Part shown: positions 1 through 10,933 of the stretch, piece after piece | Position numbering within the stretch: the stretch's first letter is position 1 | Layout: each line of letters opens with the position of its first letter | Assembly: GCA_022606135.1 (NCBI GenBank) | Contig: JABYQN010000002.1 | Span: 992,001 to 1,056,000, forward strand | Source of the DNA: Fomes fomentarius | Taxonomy: Eukaryota; Basidiomycota; Agaricomycetes; Polyporales; Polyporaceae | DNA length: 64,000 bases | Reading direction: 5' to 3' | Translations under genes and position numbers: made by a program | Notes under the pieces: model-generated | Told to the model about the DNA's origin: nothing | The model's database searches: none | The model's input: the letters and a program-made list of their open reading frames with translations, nothing else

Positions 1-424
1 TCTTTTCGACACTCAAATGCCGTCTTACGCCCTTCTTACCAACGCAGTCAAAGCGACACGATTTCCGCAAATGTCATACAAGGATTGTTCTGGCCGCAGT
101 AGCACACTAGTGTCCTCGGCAACTGTCCTCGGTACACAATAATAGTCGTGGGTATACAGAAGCTAGCAGTGAGAGTGAAGTGAGATAAAGGGCAAGTTCG
201 AAGATCGAGAGGAAAGTCAAAGTCTGAGGTAAAGAAGCGTGAAAAAAGTCTCAACTTGGAGGGTAAGTACCCAGGCTTACATAACGTTAGACAATGTCAC
301 TGATGACTGTGCGTCTAAATGCCGGTTTCATCGCGCCGTCCTCCTTTCCAGAACTATCTACCACGGACCCTGTATGTCCTGGACTAAAGAATGAGGGCGT
401 GAGCAGGTACATGAACCTCAACCT

Positions 425-1210
425 CTGGGCCGTCAGCCGCTGCTCCTCGAGAGAGGACATGTAGTTCACATTGATTCATCTACGTGTGACTTACCAAACC
501 GAGCGAATGGCACCAATTCGAACACTGTTCAATAACCCCTCCCAGAATACGCCAATATGGGCCGGATGAGTCCCATGTCATACGCTTGGTGGGTAAGGCT
601 CTTGTGTCTTTGTATTCTGTCATTCCTCACGCTGACCCCGTGCCAGCCATGTCAATACAGCCTTGCGGCACGACATGCACACGAGCCCTCGGATTCAGAA
701 TGAAGGGCAATGGCGCGGACTTGGTAGTTGCTGGAGACCCCCAGATGACCCCCCACCAGACGTCCCCCTACGAGAAGATTCAGACCGTGCTGTACCCCGA
801 CAAAGCCACAGGACACCTTTCCGAAGGCATCGAACTGTCCAAGCGGGACTCCAGCAACCTGGCCCTGTTGTCGATCGTGATCATCGCAACCATGTCCTGT
901 GTGTTGTCTACCGCTTTGCACCTGGAACGACCAAGCGGTGTGCTCTCTATGACTCACAAATATTCCATGACACGCAACTCCAGGTCACTGGGCTACCCAT
1001 TGTACCCTGTTGTGCTCGATCCATGGTTGCTCCCCGGGTATCCATACGCCCGGCATCTTATGCGCCTATATAACGGAGTCCAATGTCGATCATTGTACAC
1101 CTCCGCGCTGTCAGGTACGCTAGGTGCGTGTGCGTGTACGAGGCTTGGCGTTCATCTAGACGGTCGGTGGTATTGTCGCGTGGTCGTATAATTCAGTAAT
1201 TGACATGGAC
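425..1210 (+). repeat. Relic copy 1 of the peroxidase-linked duplicated sequence
   Basis: This stretch resembles three other places in the window (29.5-30.2 kb minus, 43.9-44.8 kb plus, 60.95-61.72 kb minus). Shared landmarks are CATCTACGTGTGACTTACC near 474-492, a CCAATTCGAACNCTGTTCA block near 510-530, a GGGTAAGG splice-donor-like site near 591-598, CTCACGCTGACCCC near 627, CACACGAG near 677 and a block ending in TTGTCGCGTGGTCGTAT near 1190. Around 552-598 one frame reads RIRQYGPDESHV, matching IRQYVPDESHV and similar strings in other copies, so it looks like a decayed protein gene with introns. No intact ORF spans it and the family is not recognised. Boundaries are approximate. Confidence 0.6.
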
Positions 1211-3079
1211 AATCCCCAGCGTGCAGATGCTGTTCCAGACCTGAGTGCGGCGCGTGGCCGTGTAATAAGTAAGTGCTCGACAGCAGGTGCGTGAGCAAAC
1301 TCGTCAATTTTGCATAGTCATTTCTTTGTAAGTACAGCTCTCCAGGAGTCATTGAGGAGCCTGCAGCCAGCCTGACAATGATAGGTATGTGATGCCGTCT
1401 TGTTGTGCACTGTCGTCAAGATAGTCATCGTGCCTTCAATGCGAATATAGGTTACAACGCTGGTCATGAGTCTCGACTAGCTACCACACTATGCACACAG
1501 GCATTTCCCAGCCGGGCGACATTTCTGAGAGTAGTTTGGTATGCGGTATGTGTTGGAACCACCTTGTTCCCCGACTCGGAGAGACTCGTATTCAAGTAGG
1601 TGTATGCAATGCAAACTGCCAGAGGTAGATGTGACCAATAGCACAACCGTCGTTAAGCCCTGCATGAGGTGGGGTGGAGTCAGGGATACACTTATGTAGT
1701 AGTAAGGGATTTGCTCCGATACTCTACTCAGCTTTCATGGACTCCCTGTCTAATGAGGCCCAAGGACGGACACTGATTGAGCTCCGGATCCGGAGTCACA
1801 AGAACACGCGTGGCTTCTCCAAAGTGCAGGCTATTACAGAGCCTAAGCCTGGAGGTCGATCGAAAGGTGTCCACTGCCAGAAGTAAAAATCACACGGCGC
1901 ACAATCACGAGGAACGGCTCGGTGGAATAGCCGAGGGCGAGAGCTTGATGACGACACTCACCTCTGACCGTGACCCGGCTGGTGTATTTGCCAAATTGCT
2001 GGACGCTTGTGTCCCATGGCCAAAGACTCAACACGATTCACTGAACGCCTATGCCAGGATCCGGTCATATACTTTTGGGCGACTGATTGGTCCGATGACG
2101 AGCGACAACGCGTGAAACTTCCATGCTCCATGCTCTAGGATTGGCAGCGCGTAGGCCATAAGTAAGTGCGCAGGTCTCTTGTGTTCCTGGTAGATCGGAA
2201 GGAGCCGGAGGGGCGGAGGTCAAGAGGTATGTTCTGGCGTTTGAAATGAGTGAGGACGGAGGAGAGGCGGAATGGTCGCTGCGGGGCAGGCATCAAGACG
2301 GAAGGGCGGAAGGCGTCGATTGCGGGGTAAGTACTCTGCCCCAGGTCTGCCCATCGCCCGCTAATGTTGATTCACATGACAAGTGCCTCGACCGACGGAC
2401 TCCTCTATGCCCGCCCCGCTCTTCACAAGCTTCTGTCACGCCCTCTTCTCCTGCCCGTATATCATCTTCTCCCCACCCCATCATGTCCCTCTCTCTCCCC
2501 CTCTTTCATCCTTTCGGCACTCAGCGCATGTACCCATCCTCCGCGACATCCTCCCAGCATCCCCTCGTCTTGCCACAAGTCCTCCCCCAACAACAAGAAC
2601 AAACACCTGCCAAGTATCCAACATACTTCACGTATGTCTCCGTTCCTGCACAACCATATTAATGCTCACCTACCGCATAAGCCCGCCCCGACGTCGAACA
2701 GGGCTCTCAATCGCTCAATGTACGTCTACATGCCTATTCAAACCATTCCGAAGCTCACATCCGCCCGTCACCTCCCGCATACCCCCAGAATCATATAACA
2801 GCATACCATCATCCCCGTACATAACTCCTAGCGCCGCACAAACGCCCTAACTGTCGACTCAAGGTGTGTATACATGCACCATGAAGAGGCGCCCCAGTCG
2901 CCTAACATTGCATTCTTCTTCCGCCGGTCATGTCAATTCACATCATCTCGCCGAATTCTTCTCGCCGAACCACGGCACGCACACCTTCGCTACCAAGCTA
3001 TCGAGCAGCATAAATTCCTTCACCAATCAACCTGCCATCCTGAAGCCCTTTCCTCCATCTCCTCCTTACCCAACCCACC
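1211..3079. other. Intergenic DNA with pyrimidine-rich leader before the carrier gene
   Basis: No ORF here has convincing coding character. From about 2400 to 3079 the plus strand is rich in C and T (many CCTCTCC-type runs), the usual look of a fungal core promoter and 5' untranslated leader. It ends directly at the CCACCATG start context of the carrier gene. Confidence 0.5.
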
Positions 3080-5673
3080 ATGTCCAGAGCTGCAGACAAG
3101 AAGCCAGTAGGATTTGCTACTCAACTCACCGCTGGTGGTCTTGCGGGAGCCATGGAAGCAGTACGTCCCCTCTTCTCCCCCGTTTTCGTATCTCAATCAC
3201 TCAACAAACCTTTTTCGACGATCTCGCTCCAACGCTTCCCTCTGTGCGCATATAGTTATGTTGTCAACCCCTCGACACCATCAAGGTCCGCATGCAGCTG
3301 TCCAGGTCAGGACGTGCACCAGGGGTGAATCTTTTTCCCCCATCGTTCTCGGTGTCTTCGCAGCCAGCCTTTCTTGGCATTCTCCACGAGAACCGATAAC
3401 GCTGCATTGTAAGCGCATATGCGGCGTTCTTGGCATCTGTATCGAGCGGAGGTAGAACGGAGTGCCACGCCCTTTCGAGCAACGCGGTCGATGCCAATGC
3501 TTCGGCCACATTCGATTCCAACGCGTCGGCGAAGAGCAGCGTTCGCCGTGCGCGGAGTCGGCGCCCGATTTCTGCCTGGCTCCACTCTTGTTGTACGACC
3601 ATTTACTTGGCATGCAACTTCCTGCGCCTTCCGATCCTCGAATGCTCGCGGTTTAACAACGCACGTTTGTCGCAAAGCGAGGCGCGATGAAAGGCCGACC
3701 AGGCATGGCGATCATTGCAGCGCCCTTCCAATCCATCTGAAGAGCAATGCGAGCGTCACCCAGAGTGATCCGAGATGTCCTTTCATCTGCTTGCCATGCA
3801 TTTCCTATGTTTCTGCCTGCTTGCGGGAACTAGTTGGTCCACCAGAGTACACCCACTTGACGTGGGTTAGCGAACGCAAAGAATGGCGCAATGGTCTCCT
3901 CACCGAATCGTTGCCTTATCCGAGTGTCGCGCATGCTTGCTTACGACATGTCACTTCTTTTCAGACGAAACCCCGTGGGTTTATTGCAACCGGCGCAATG
4001 ATTGTACGACGTGAGACGCCTCTTGCATTGTACAAGGGTCTCGGCGCGGTGCTTTCGGGCATCGTACCTAAGATGGCGATCCGGTTCGCGAGTTTCGAGA
4101 AGTACAAGGCATGGCTCGCTGACAAGGAGACCGGCAAGACGAGTGTGGGCAACATTTTCATTGGTGCGTTCTGACACTGCGTCCGCGAGGCACCGGAAGT
4201 TGACTGACAGACTTTTCCTTAATAATGCTCACCATCCTCACGTGGGTTCTGCCTTTAACCTCATCTTATACCTTGTCGGACGCAACGTCCGGCACTTCAC
4301 CCCACACCCCATATATCTGCGACACGCGGTTATCCCGACTCGCACGTTCACTTCGCTCCTACAAATTGCTTGCCGCTATGCGAACGCTCCTCATGCACTC
4401 CTCTACTCACCACCTCGGCTCCTGGTCGCCAATACGCTGACACGCCTTCGCATTGGTATCATCTCACGCTCCCCTCATCATCACCATATCCTGCGGATGG
4501 CTTAATTTGCATGAACGCTTGACGTGTGGCGGATCGCAGCTGGTCTGGGTGCGGGCACGACCGAGGCGGTCATGGTGGTCACTCCGATGGAGGTCGTGAA
4601 GATTCGGCTGCAGGCACAACAACATTCGCTCGCGGATCCGCTCGAGGCGCCCCGGTACCGGAATGCAGGACATGCCGTGTACGCCATCGTCCGTGAAGAA
4701 GGCTTCAGCGCGCTCTACCGCGGGGTGACGCTCACCGCGCTGAGGCAGGCGACGAACCAGGGTGCGTTACTGGTCTCGTGTTCTCGTGTTCTCTTGTGTG
4801 GTGTTCTCGTGTCCATGGCAGTCGGAGCAGATGGATGTCAATTGGACGGGCTGCCCCGACGTGCGCGGAGATGGTTCCGTGTTTCTACGTGGGCGGGGTT
4901 ATATTTGTTCCCATCTCTGCTATTTCTGCATCGCAGTAGCGTCTGCATGGCGTGCTGCCCGCGATGAGGTTGACCGATGACCAGAATGAGGACGAGTGCG
5001 AATGTGCGAGTGGAGACTGACTATATGCCCACAGGTGCAAATTTCACGGCATACCAGGAGCTGAAGAAGTTTGCGCACAACATGCAGCCGGGCGTGGAGG
5101 ACCTGCCGTCGTACCAGCACATGCTCATCGGCCTCGTCTCGGGTGCGATGGGCCCATTCTCGAACGCGCCGATTGACACGATTAAGACTCGTACGTCGTC
5201 CTGTCTCTACTCGCTCTGGCTTTGCTCTATGTACTGACGGGACTGTCAATCACTGTCTGTTATATGTGCCTTGCGCCTTTCACCGTTCACACCTCCCGTA
5301 CCTGTCATCGCTCGTTGTCTCGCCCATCCTGCACCCCTGCGCGCCACCCACTTCTCTATTACTCTCGGCGCCCCCAACTCGTAATTACCACTCCGGCTGC
5401 CCACCAATCTCTGGCTCGACTACCCATCGTTGGCAACTTGCAGGCTTGCAAAAAGCGGAAGCCGTCCCTGGCCAGTCCGCGTTCCAGCGAATCGCGAACA
5501 TCGCGTCGGAGATGTGGCGCCAGGAGGGCTTCCGCTCGTTCTACAAGGGCATCACCCCGCGCGTGCTCCGCGTCGCGCCCGGCCAGGCGGTCGTGTTCGC
5601 CGTGTACGAGCGCGTGCGGCGCATGATGGAGACACTCAAGGGGAGCAGCGAGGACAGGACTTACAGCGAGTGA
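3080..5673 (+). CDS. SFC1: Mitochondrial succinate/fumarate antiporter (Sfc1/Acr1 type)
   Basis: Inner-membrane carrier of the SLC25 family that exchanges cytosolic succinate for mitochondrial fumarate, needed for growth on acetate or ethanol in yeast (family knowledge). Six exons are inferred: 3080-3160, 3256-3324, 3965-4163, 4540-4761, 5035-5190, 5444-5673, giving 318 residues against 322 for yeast Sfc1. All three tandem carrier repeats are present with their PxD/ExxK signatures: QPLDTIKVR in exon 2, TPMEVVKIRLQ in exon 4 and APIDTIKTRLQ across exons 5-6. Sfc1-like strings include LYKGLGAV, PKMAIRF and RQATNQGANFT. The start is the CCACCATG at 3080. Introns are unusually long for this window (95, 640, 376, 273 and 253 bp against the common 50-60), and intron 2 carries an antisense open frame. 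Substrate assignment rests on resemblance to Sfc1 and is strong. Confidence 0.92.
3325..3964. other. 640-bp intron 2 of the carrier with antisense open frame
   Basis: The intron begins GTGAAT after codon GGG and ends TTTTCAG before ACGAAACCC. It is about ten times the local intron size. On the minus strand an open frame of 112 codons (3264-3602) overlaps it and reads like a real protein (for example EWSQAEIGRRLRARRT and LFADALESNVAEALAS). No family is recognised. It may be an inserted gene fragment. Confidence 0.4.
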
Positions 5674-6679
5674 GCTCCGAGTTAAGCAGTGCCGCTGGGA
5701 CGCTGGGATGTGTCACTGGTTGTGTGTCTCTATCCACCTTCTCTGCTCCCTGCCGCGGCCTCGCCGGATGGAGAGCGGAGCAGAGTGGACAAGGGTAGAG
5801 TAGAGTAGAGTACGAAGACACTTGCGATGCGGGTCGAACGTTGTGTGACCAGGTAGTAGAGAGGTGAGATCTTGTATAGCTCGCGCAGCCTCGCACGGGG
5901 CGCGCCGGGCTCAATTGATCTCTGTATCATATACCATTCAATGTCTGTCAATGCTATCGACACGAACCATGTTGTATACTCCCTTGCAGATGCTCTATTG
6001 TTGAAGACATTCAGTAATAGTCCCCAGACCCAGACCCGCCAACATCAATGACGACGTTGCGCTACGGCCGAAGGATTCGAACACGAGAGAGCCTGTACCT
6101 ATACTTATCCGAGGATATCGGAGGCACTCGTGACGGCTACTATCAGTACAGGCACCGAAAGGTACCATCGGTATAGCTCAAAACAGTTCTATCCGCGGAC
6201 AGTTGGACATGTCGGACGGACGGACATACGGACGTCGACGTTTCTGATCCCGCGAATGCTACTACTGCCCTAAACAGACTCAGACTCGACTAGGCACCTA
6301 GAACCGCACTATATTTATACGTACCTGCCGACTTTCCGCGAGAGGCGGGCAAGCAACACACAGGAGCCAACAAAAGTCTGCTACAACGAATTCGGACAAT
6401 TCGTCGTTAAGCGGAATGGGGGGGGGGCTGTCACCATGCTGGGACGATCAGCCTCTCAGCCTCTCACATGCATAGAACAATGCTTATGTGGACTCGCGAT
6501 CGGACTCGCACACTGCCAGTGAATGGAAAGGATACTCGACGACCACCAGCCTGAGGCCTGAGGCGCGGTGAGATGGATGAGATTAGGTAGGTAGGTGGTG
6601 GGGGCAGTCCGTGCGCGAGCGTTGAGCAAGCGTACGAATGTACTAAGGTACACGACCTATAGGACAGGGACGTTAACGG

Positions 6680-6722
6680 AGACAGGACAGGGACAGGGAC
6701 AGGGACTGGGACTGGGACGGAC
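6680..6722. repeat. GGACAG/GGACTG hexamer tandem repeat
   Basis: Visible tandem hexamers: several GGACAG units followed by GGACTG units. Short minisatellite in intergenic DNA. Confidence 0.8.
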
Positions 6723-7346
6723 GGAGGCTGGGTGGTAGGTACGGTGGTGGTGGTGGTACAACAGACAGTGGAGGGGGAGGGAAGGAAGAGGAGAAAGAGT
6801 GGGAGAGGAGAGGAGAGGAGAGGATGCGAGACAGAGTCGAGAGGTGGGGAGATACGATGGGAAGCGGACGAGAGAGATAGTGGAACAGATCGTCAAAGTC
6901 GTGAGCAGGCAGACAAGCCCAGGGAGAAACGACAGTGCGAAATGAGTGTGGTGGTGGTAGTACATGTACGTGCAGATCTTCATGAACAGTCGAGATGAAG
7001 AGGGAGGTGGGGAGAGAGAGGCATAAGTAGACCGGGCGGGAGCGAGAACGAAGCCGAAACGACAAAGATCAAGGATACGCAGCGTCCGGTGTCGATGAAC
7101 CTGGATGGATGGGTGAAGTGGCCCATGACGAGATTGTAGTGTATGATTAGATGCGTCAGATATCAATCACTTCCTGCAAATTGAAAAAAAAGGGAGAAAC
7201 GCAAAAAGAAAGCAGGAGCAGTGCACGCATGTAGATATAAACGCGATGTATGTGTAAGAAAGATGCGAAACAAGAGATGAACGATATAGATACAAAATCA
7301 AATCAATGTGGATGCAGGTCCTCGCGCACGATTCTCGAAGATGATG

Positions 7347-7396
7347 GGGGATGGATGGATGGATGACGATGATGTGAATGTGAATGTGAATGAATG
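7347..7396. repeat. Microsatellite tract (GGAT, then GAATGT units)
   Basis: Tandem GGAT units followed by repeated TGAATG units. Low-complexity DNA, not coding. Confidence 0.7.
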
Positions 7397-7682
7397 AACA
7401 ACGACGCGCGCGAGGTGTGGTCTAGCACTGGAAAGCGAAAAGCAGAGATGCGAAGCCAAACATCAACAGAGCAGCAAAATAATGATACATCACCACGGCC
7501 GCAAGACAGATGCAATGGCAGTGGGGTTCTTTTGAAATCACGAGTGGTGGAGGTGCTCAACGTAAACGCATGAACCTCGCGGTCGTGTGGACCATCGGTG
7601 CACGCTCTGAACCAGCGTCTGAGCTCGGAATCGCCAAGGATCATATCTTCAGGCCAGAGCGTCGAAGCACTTCTTCGGGAAC

Positions 7683-8207
7683 TCACGAACCCGGAGAGAA
7701 CCCGGCACGTATCCTCCGGAACCACGTACCGCTCGAGCCGCCCGTCCCTTGGGTTGTACTCGTCGCATTGGTCGCGGTAGAGATCCTCAACGTGCCCCTC
7801 CTCGGCCTGCCCTTTGCTTCCTCCTTTCCCTTACCGCCGTGCGGTGCAGCAGGGGCAGGGAAGAAATGCACCGACTCGGCCGGCTTTGGCGGGGATCCAA
7901 AAAGGAACGCAAGCTGCGCTTGCGAGACCGCGGGCGAGGGCAGGTGCATCGGTGGGGGAGAGGCGGTCACGGACCGAAGGTCATCCAGCGAAGTGGGCGA
8001 GCGGAGGTGGTGGGGATGATGGTGGGGGAATGCTAGCGAGGCGGACTGCGCTGGCCGGTGAGTGAAAGAGAAGGGTGAGGGCGTGCGTGGAGGAAGGAGC
8101 GGGAGCGGCTTCGACAGGAGCGAGTGCGGCTCCGGTTCCTTTGCGAATGTGTCCTGCGCAAAAGGCGACGGCGGGAGCTGGGCGCATGCGAACGGAGGCG
8201 AGGCGGC
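7683..8207 (-). CDS. Proline/serine-rich hypothetical protein, 5' exon not resolved
   Basis: Function not recognised. The minus-strand frame from 8207 down to a TGA at 7683-7685 encodes about 174 residues rich in Pro, Ser, His and Ala, with a basic stretch near the end (RPRRG) and a TWFRRIR motif shortly before the stop. Third positions are strongly G/C biased, unlike the other frames. At 8207 there is a textbook acceptor: a CGCTAAC branch point followed by CGCAG, so this is an internal or last exon. The same frame stays open to 8294 without the splice, and the true start exon could lie nearer 8500. A GTGAGT donor overlaps the stop, so an extra 3' exon is possible. The retrotransposon LTR begins only about 360 bp upstream of the acceptor and may have hit the promoter or first exon. 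Confidence 0.5.
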   Translation of the reverse strand, partial: AASPPFACAQLPPSPFAQDTFAKEPEPHSLLSKPLPLLPPRTPSPFSFTHRPAQSASLAFPHHHPHHLRSPTSLDDLRSVTASPPPMHLPSPAVSQAQLAFLFGSPPKPAESVHFFPAPAAPHGGKGKEEAKGRPRRGTLRISTATNATSTTQGTGGSSGTWFRRIRAGFSPGS

Positions 8208-8568
8208 CTGCGAATGCCAACAAAGCAAAGTTAGCGTGTGGGCATCGATAAGGAACAGACCACGAGCCAGATGTGAATGCAAAGTTAAGCTCAAAGTACG
8301 ATGAGGATGAGGTCAGAGAGAAGATTTCAAGTTCGATCCAAGTATCGCGTGTGGCGTATCGTGAGAGCAGGGTGAAGAGAATTGCGTGAAGAGGGCGAGG
8401 GTGATAGATCCAGCAGGGTAATTGCTGAACGCTAAACCACATGCCGTAGGCTCTAGGCGAGCCAAGTATGTACGAAGCGTAAGACATGATCAGGATAGAG
8501 TGGGCAAGATGGATAGAAGTCGCCCAGCCACCCATTGACCTATCACCATCACAGTCAGGGATGACGAC

Positions 8569-8856
8569 TGTTACGGATTCTCCTGCGTCTAAGCATGCTC
8601 ATCGCCGATAGACGCCCTACGTACCGTAGCCTCATGCCTCGAGCCTCATGTTCTCTTCATCGATAGCTAGCTATCGGATCACTCACGGGCTCTTATAGTC
8701 GCTGGGGAGACTTCTTCTCCCCAGACTGTCCTTCTCGTCTTACGGTACCGTCCCACGCTGCTGTACTTCTCGATACTCTCGCTTCTCTATTCATTCGTAC
8801 TCTCGCTACTCAACGCCTCGCCTGACTAGCCGACAAACGCCCGCCAAGCCCTGACA
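8569..8856 (+). repeat. 5' LTR
   Basis: 288 bp with TG...CA ends, matching the 3' LTR base for base by eye. A TTATAG element at 8693-8698 lies about 30 bp before the proposed transcript start near 8723. A perfect 9-bp hairpin (CTGGGGAGA/TCTCCCCAG, 8702-8710 with 8716-8724) sits immediately before that start. Confidence 0.96.
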
Positions 8857-8858
8857 TT

Positions 8859-8868
8859 AGGACAGTCT
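8859..8868 (+). promoter_or_regulatory. Candidate self-priming primer binding site
   Basis: The sequence AGGACAGTCT starts two bases after the 5' LTR. It is the exact reverse complement of AGACTGTCCT at 8723-8732 inside the LTR, about 30 bp downstream of the TATA-like element, where the transcript could begin. Tf1/sushi elements prime reverse transcription with the folded-back 5' end of their own mRNA instead of a tRNA, with a similar two-base gap (family knowledge). I see no canonical tRNA-type TGG start at this site. The assignment is an inference. Confidence 0.55.
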
Positions 8869-8896
8869 CCCCAGGTTCCGCTCTGCCCCGCCGTGA

Positions 8897-10933
8897 ATGC
8901 CCATCTACATCGACATCGACGAACAGGACCCAGAAGCTTTAGAACCCACGCCACGGCTTCGATACCACCAAACCTTTAATCACCGTTTCGTCGAGCCCCA
9001 CGCGCTAGCTGAAAACGAGACGCTCGAAGATCGGTGGATCTCGTTCTTTCGCACGATCCGCCGCCGCCCGCAGGATCTGCACGACACGTATACGGTAGTT
9101 CAGATAACTACGGAGAGGATCGGCACTCAGGTGAAGTACACGTATTACTACTTTGGTACCGTTGCAACCCGCGATCACGAGGGCCGTTGGATCGTCCAGA
9201 TCGTCGACTACGTTCAGTGCCAAAGTCCACGACGTCAGCCAGACAGCTTCCATCCCCGCCCATACGAGATCGAGAGACGGAACGACCGTCTAACTATCGG
9301 GAGTCGATTCCGAACCCCCGCGCGCGTCGTTGAAGACCTCGCGACTCCGTTCCCCTCCCTCGCGCGAACTTCGCGTCGCGCGCGCGCGCAGTAGACGCCC
9401 AACACGAGTTCCACAGGCAGGTTCCGCGCCCCGTCCGACCCTCCCACGTCGGGACGCCGCACCCCCGAATACGTCCAGAAGTCTGCCGGCCAGTACTTCA
9501 TCCAGACTCCAGGCGGCCGCGAGGAAATCGACTGGTTCCCGGGCGACGACTCAGAAGACGACTCCGAAGAACCCGGCTGGTTCTTTTCGACACGCGAAGG
9601 ACACCCGTACGTCTCGCCGGAGGAGCACCAGTACGCGCAGCAACTACGCGAAGAGCAGACCGAACCCCACGTCACACCGCCGTCTACGCCGCGCCCTCCC
9701 TCACCTCTACGCATCGCATCCTCTTCACACTTACCACACGAGCACGCACCTGACCTCCGCGCTCTAACACCCTCACCGTCGCCCATAATAGACCCCGCTT
9801 CCCCCGTCGTCCCGCCACCGCCCGACGCTCTCGCTACCACCCCGAGTTCCACCGAAACCGCGGCCACGATGGCCGCCACAACCACCACCATACAGACGGC
9901 TGACATCGGCAACAAACCCCAGCCGTTCACCGGCGACAAAAACCAAGCACGGCGATTCCGACTCGCCTTCGAACTCTACATTCGACAGAACGCGACACGA
10001 TACAACGATGAGGGCAAAAAGGTCATCCTCTTCCTCAGCTTCATGCACGGCGATGTAGCCGGCGCATGGGCCGAGATGGTCATGGAACAGATCATCGCGG
10101 ACGAAGACGCACTGGCAAGTAACACTGCCCACGTCCCGAAGTACGGATCGCTGAAAGCGGTCACTGACGCGTTCGACGTACGCTTTGAGTACGCGGACAA
10201 AAAGGGCGAAGCACAGGTCGCATTCGAGAACCTCAAGCAAGGCTCACGCACGGTCGAGCAATACGTCACCGAGTTCGAGATACTGGCACCCAAGACCAAG
10301 TACGACGAAGAGGCGCAGATCTACTTCTTCAAAAAGGGCCTTCGCCCCGGCATCCTCGACGACGTCTACCGCATCCACCCAGTCGCGACCAAGCTCGATA
10401 CGTACAAGTCGTACGCTAAAGAGGTCGATGCTCAAACCCGAGGACGCGAACTGGAAAAGAAACGCTGGGGTCAGGGAAATCACGGTGCGCGCCTTCATAC
10501 CTTTTTCAAGACACAGCAGACCCCCGATCGCCCCGCTCAGACCCGACCCCCACCTTCGACAACGTCCTCCAACGACCAAGTAGTCCCGATGGACGTTGAC
10601 GCAGTTAGACGCACTCCGCTCACAGCCGAACAGAAGAAGCAACTGTTCGAGACGAGCGGCTGCTTCTACTGCCGCAAACCGCACGCAGGGCACGTCGCGC
10701 GAGATTGCCCGCAGAAGACTATGCGACCGCGCGTGCGGGCACTGGACGCTACGCCTGCAGTGCCAGTCGCTCAGACGTCGTCGAACCCCACGCCGTCCCA
10801 AGCTCAAGAAGCCGAAGAAGACCCGATCAGATCGCTCAGCAGGTTCATCAAGCACGTCGGTACCCTCGACGCCGACAAGAGGGAGGAGGCCAGCACGCTG
10901 TTGAAGGATCTCGCCACCGCGCTGGATTTTTAG
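8897..10933 (+). CDS. gag: gag polyprotein, interrupted by one in-frame TAG
   Basis: Structural capsid protein of the retrotransposon. One frame runs from ATG 8897 to TAG 10931-10933 (679 codons) with a single internal stop at 9392-9394. The downstream part opens at ATG 9869 (354 residues) and contains the capsid region and a CCHC zinc knuckle (CFYCRKPHAGHVARDC, about 10663-10710). The segment 8897-9391 (165 residues) and the open stretch 9395-9868 keep the same frame and a coding look, including an acidic DDSEDDSEE region. Translation may therefore start at 9869 in practice, the TAG may be leaky, or it may be a recent mutation. The frame ends at GATTTTTAG, overlapping pol. Confidence 0.8.

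Larger units (their letters stand above)
5674..7682. other. Intergenic DNA with simple repeats
   Basis: No supported gene. Contains a ten-G run at 6418-6427, GGACAG/GGACTG hexamer repeats at about 6680-6720, a strongly purine-rich plus strand at 6725-7070 and GGAT/GAATGT microsatellites at about 7347-7396. The part next to 7682 is probably the 3' untranslated region of the minus-strand gene that ends there. Confidence 0.5.

Noticed and set aside
6657..7166. 169- and 130-codon minus-strand ORFs in pyrimidine-rich DNA
   Set aside because: Their composition (Ser, Pro, Leu, His runs) follows from the simple purine/pyrimidine tract; no motif or splice context.
7303..7618. Extra 3' exon of the proline-rich gene via a GTGAGT donor at 7686
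   Set aside because: A stop codon lies at the donor itself, and the proposed exon has weak codon bias, so the simpler ending at 7683 was kept.
8897..9394. 165-codon ORF as an independent host gene
   Set aside because: It starts 40 bp after the LTR inside the element and stays in frame with gag across a single TAG.
9235..9939. 234-codon minus-strand ORF inside the retrotransposon
   Set aside because: Low-complexity Gly/Ser/Arg shadow of gag; the plus-strand frame is continuous with the capsid coding region.
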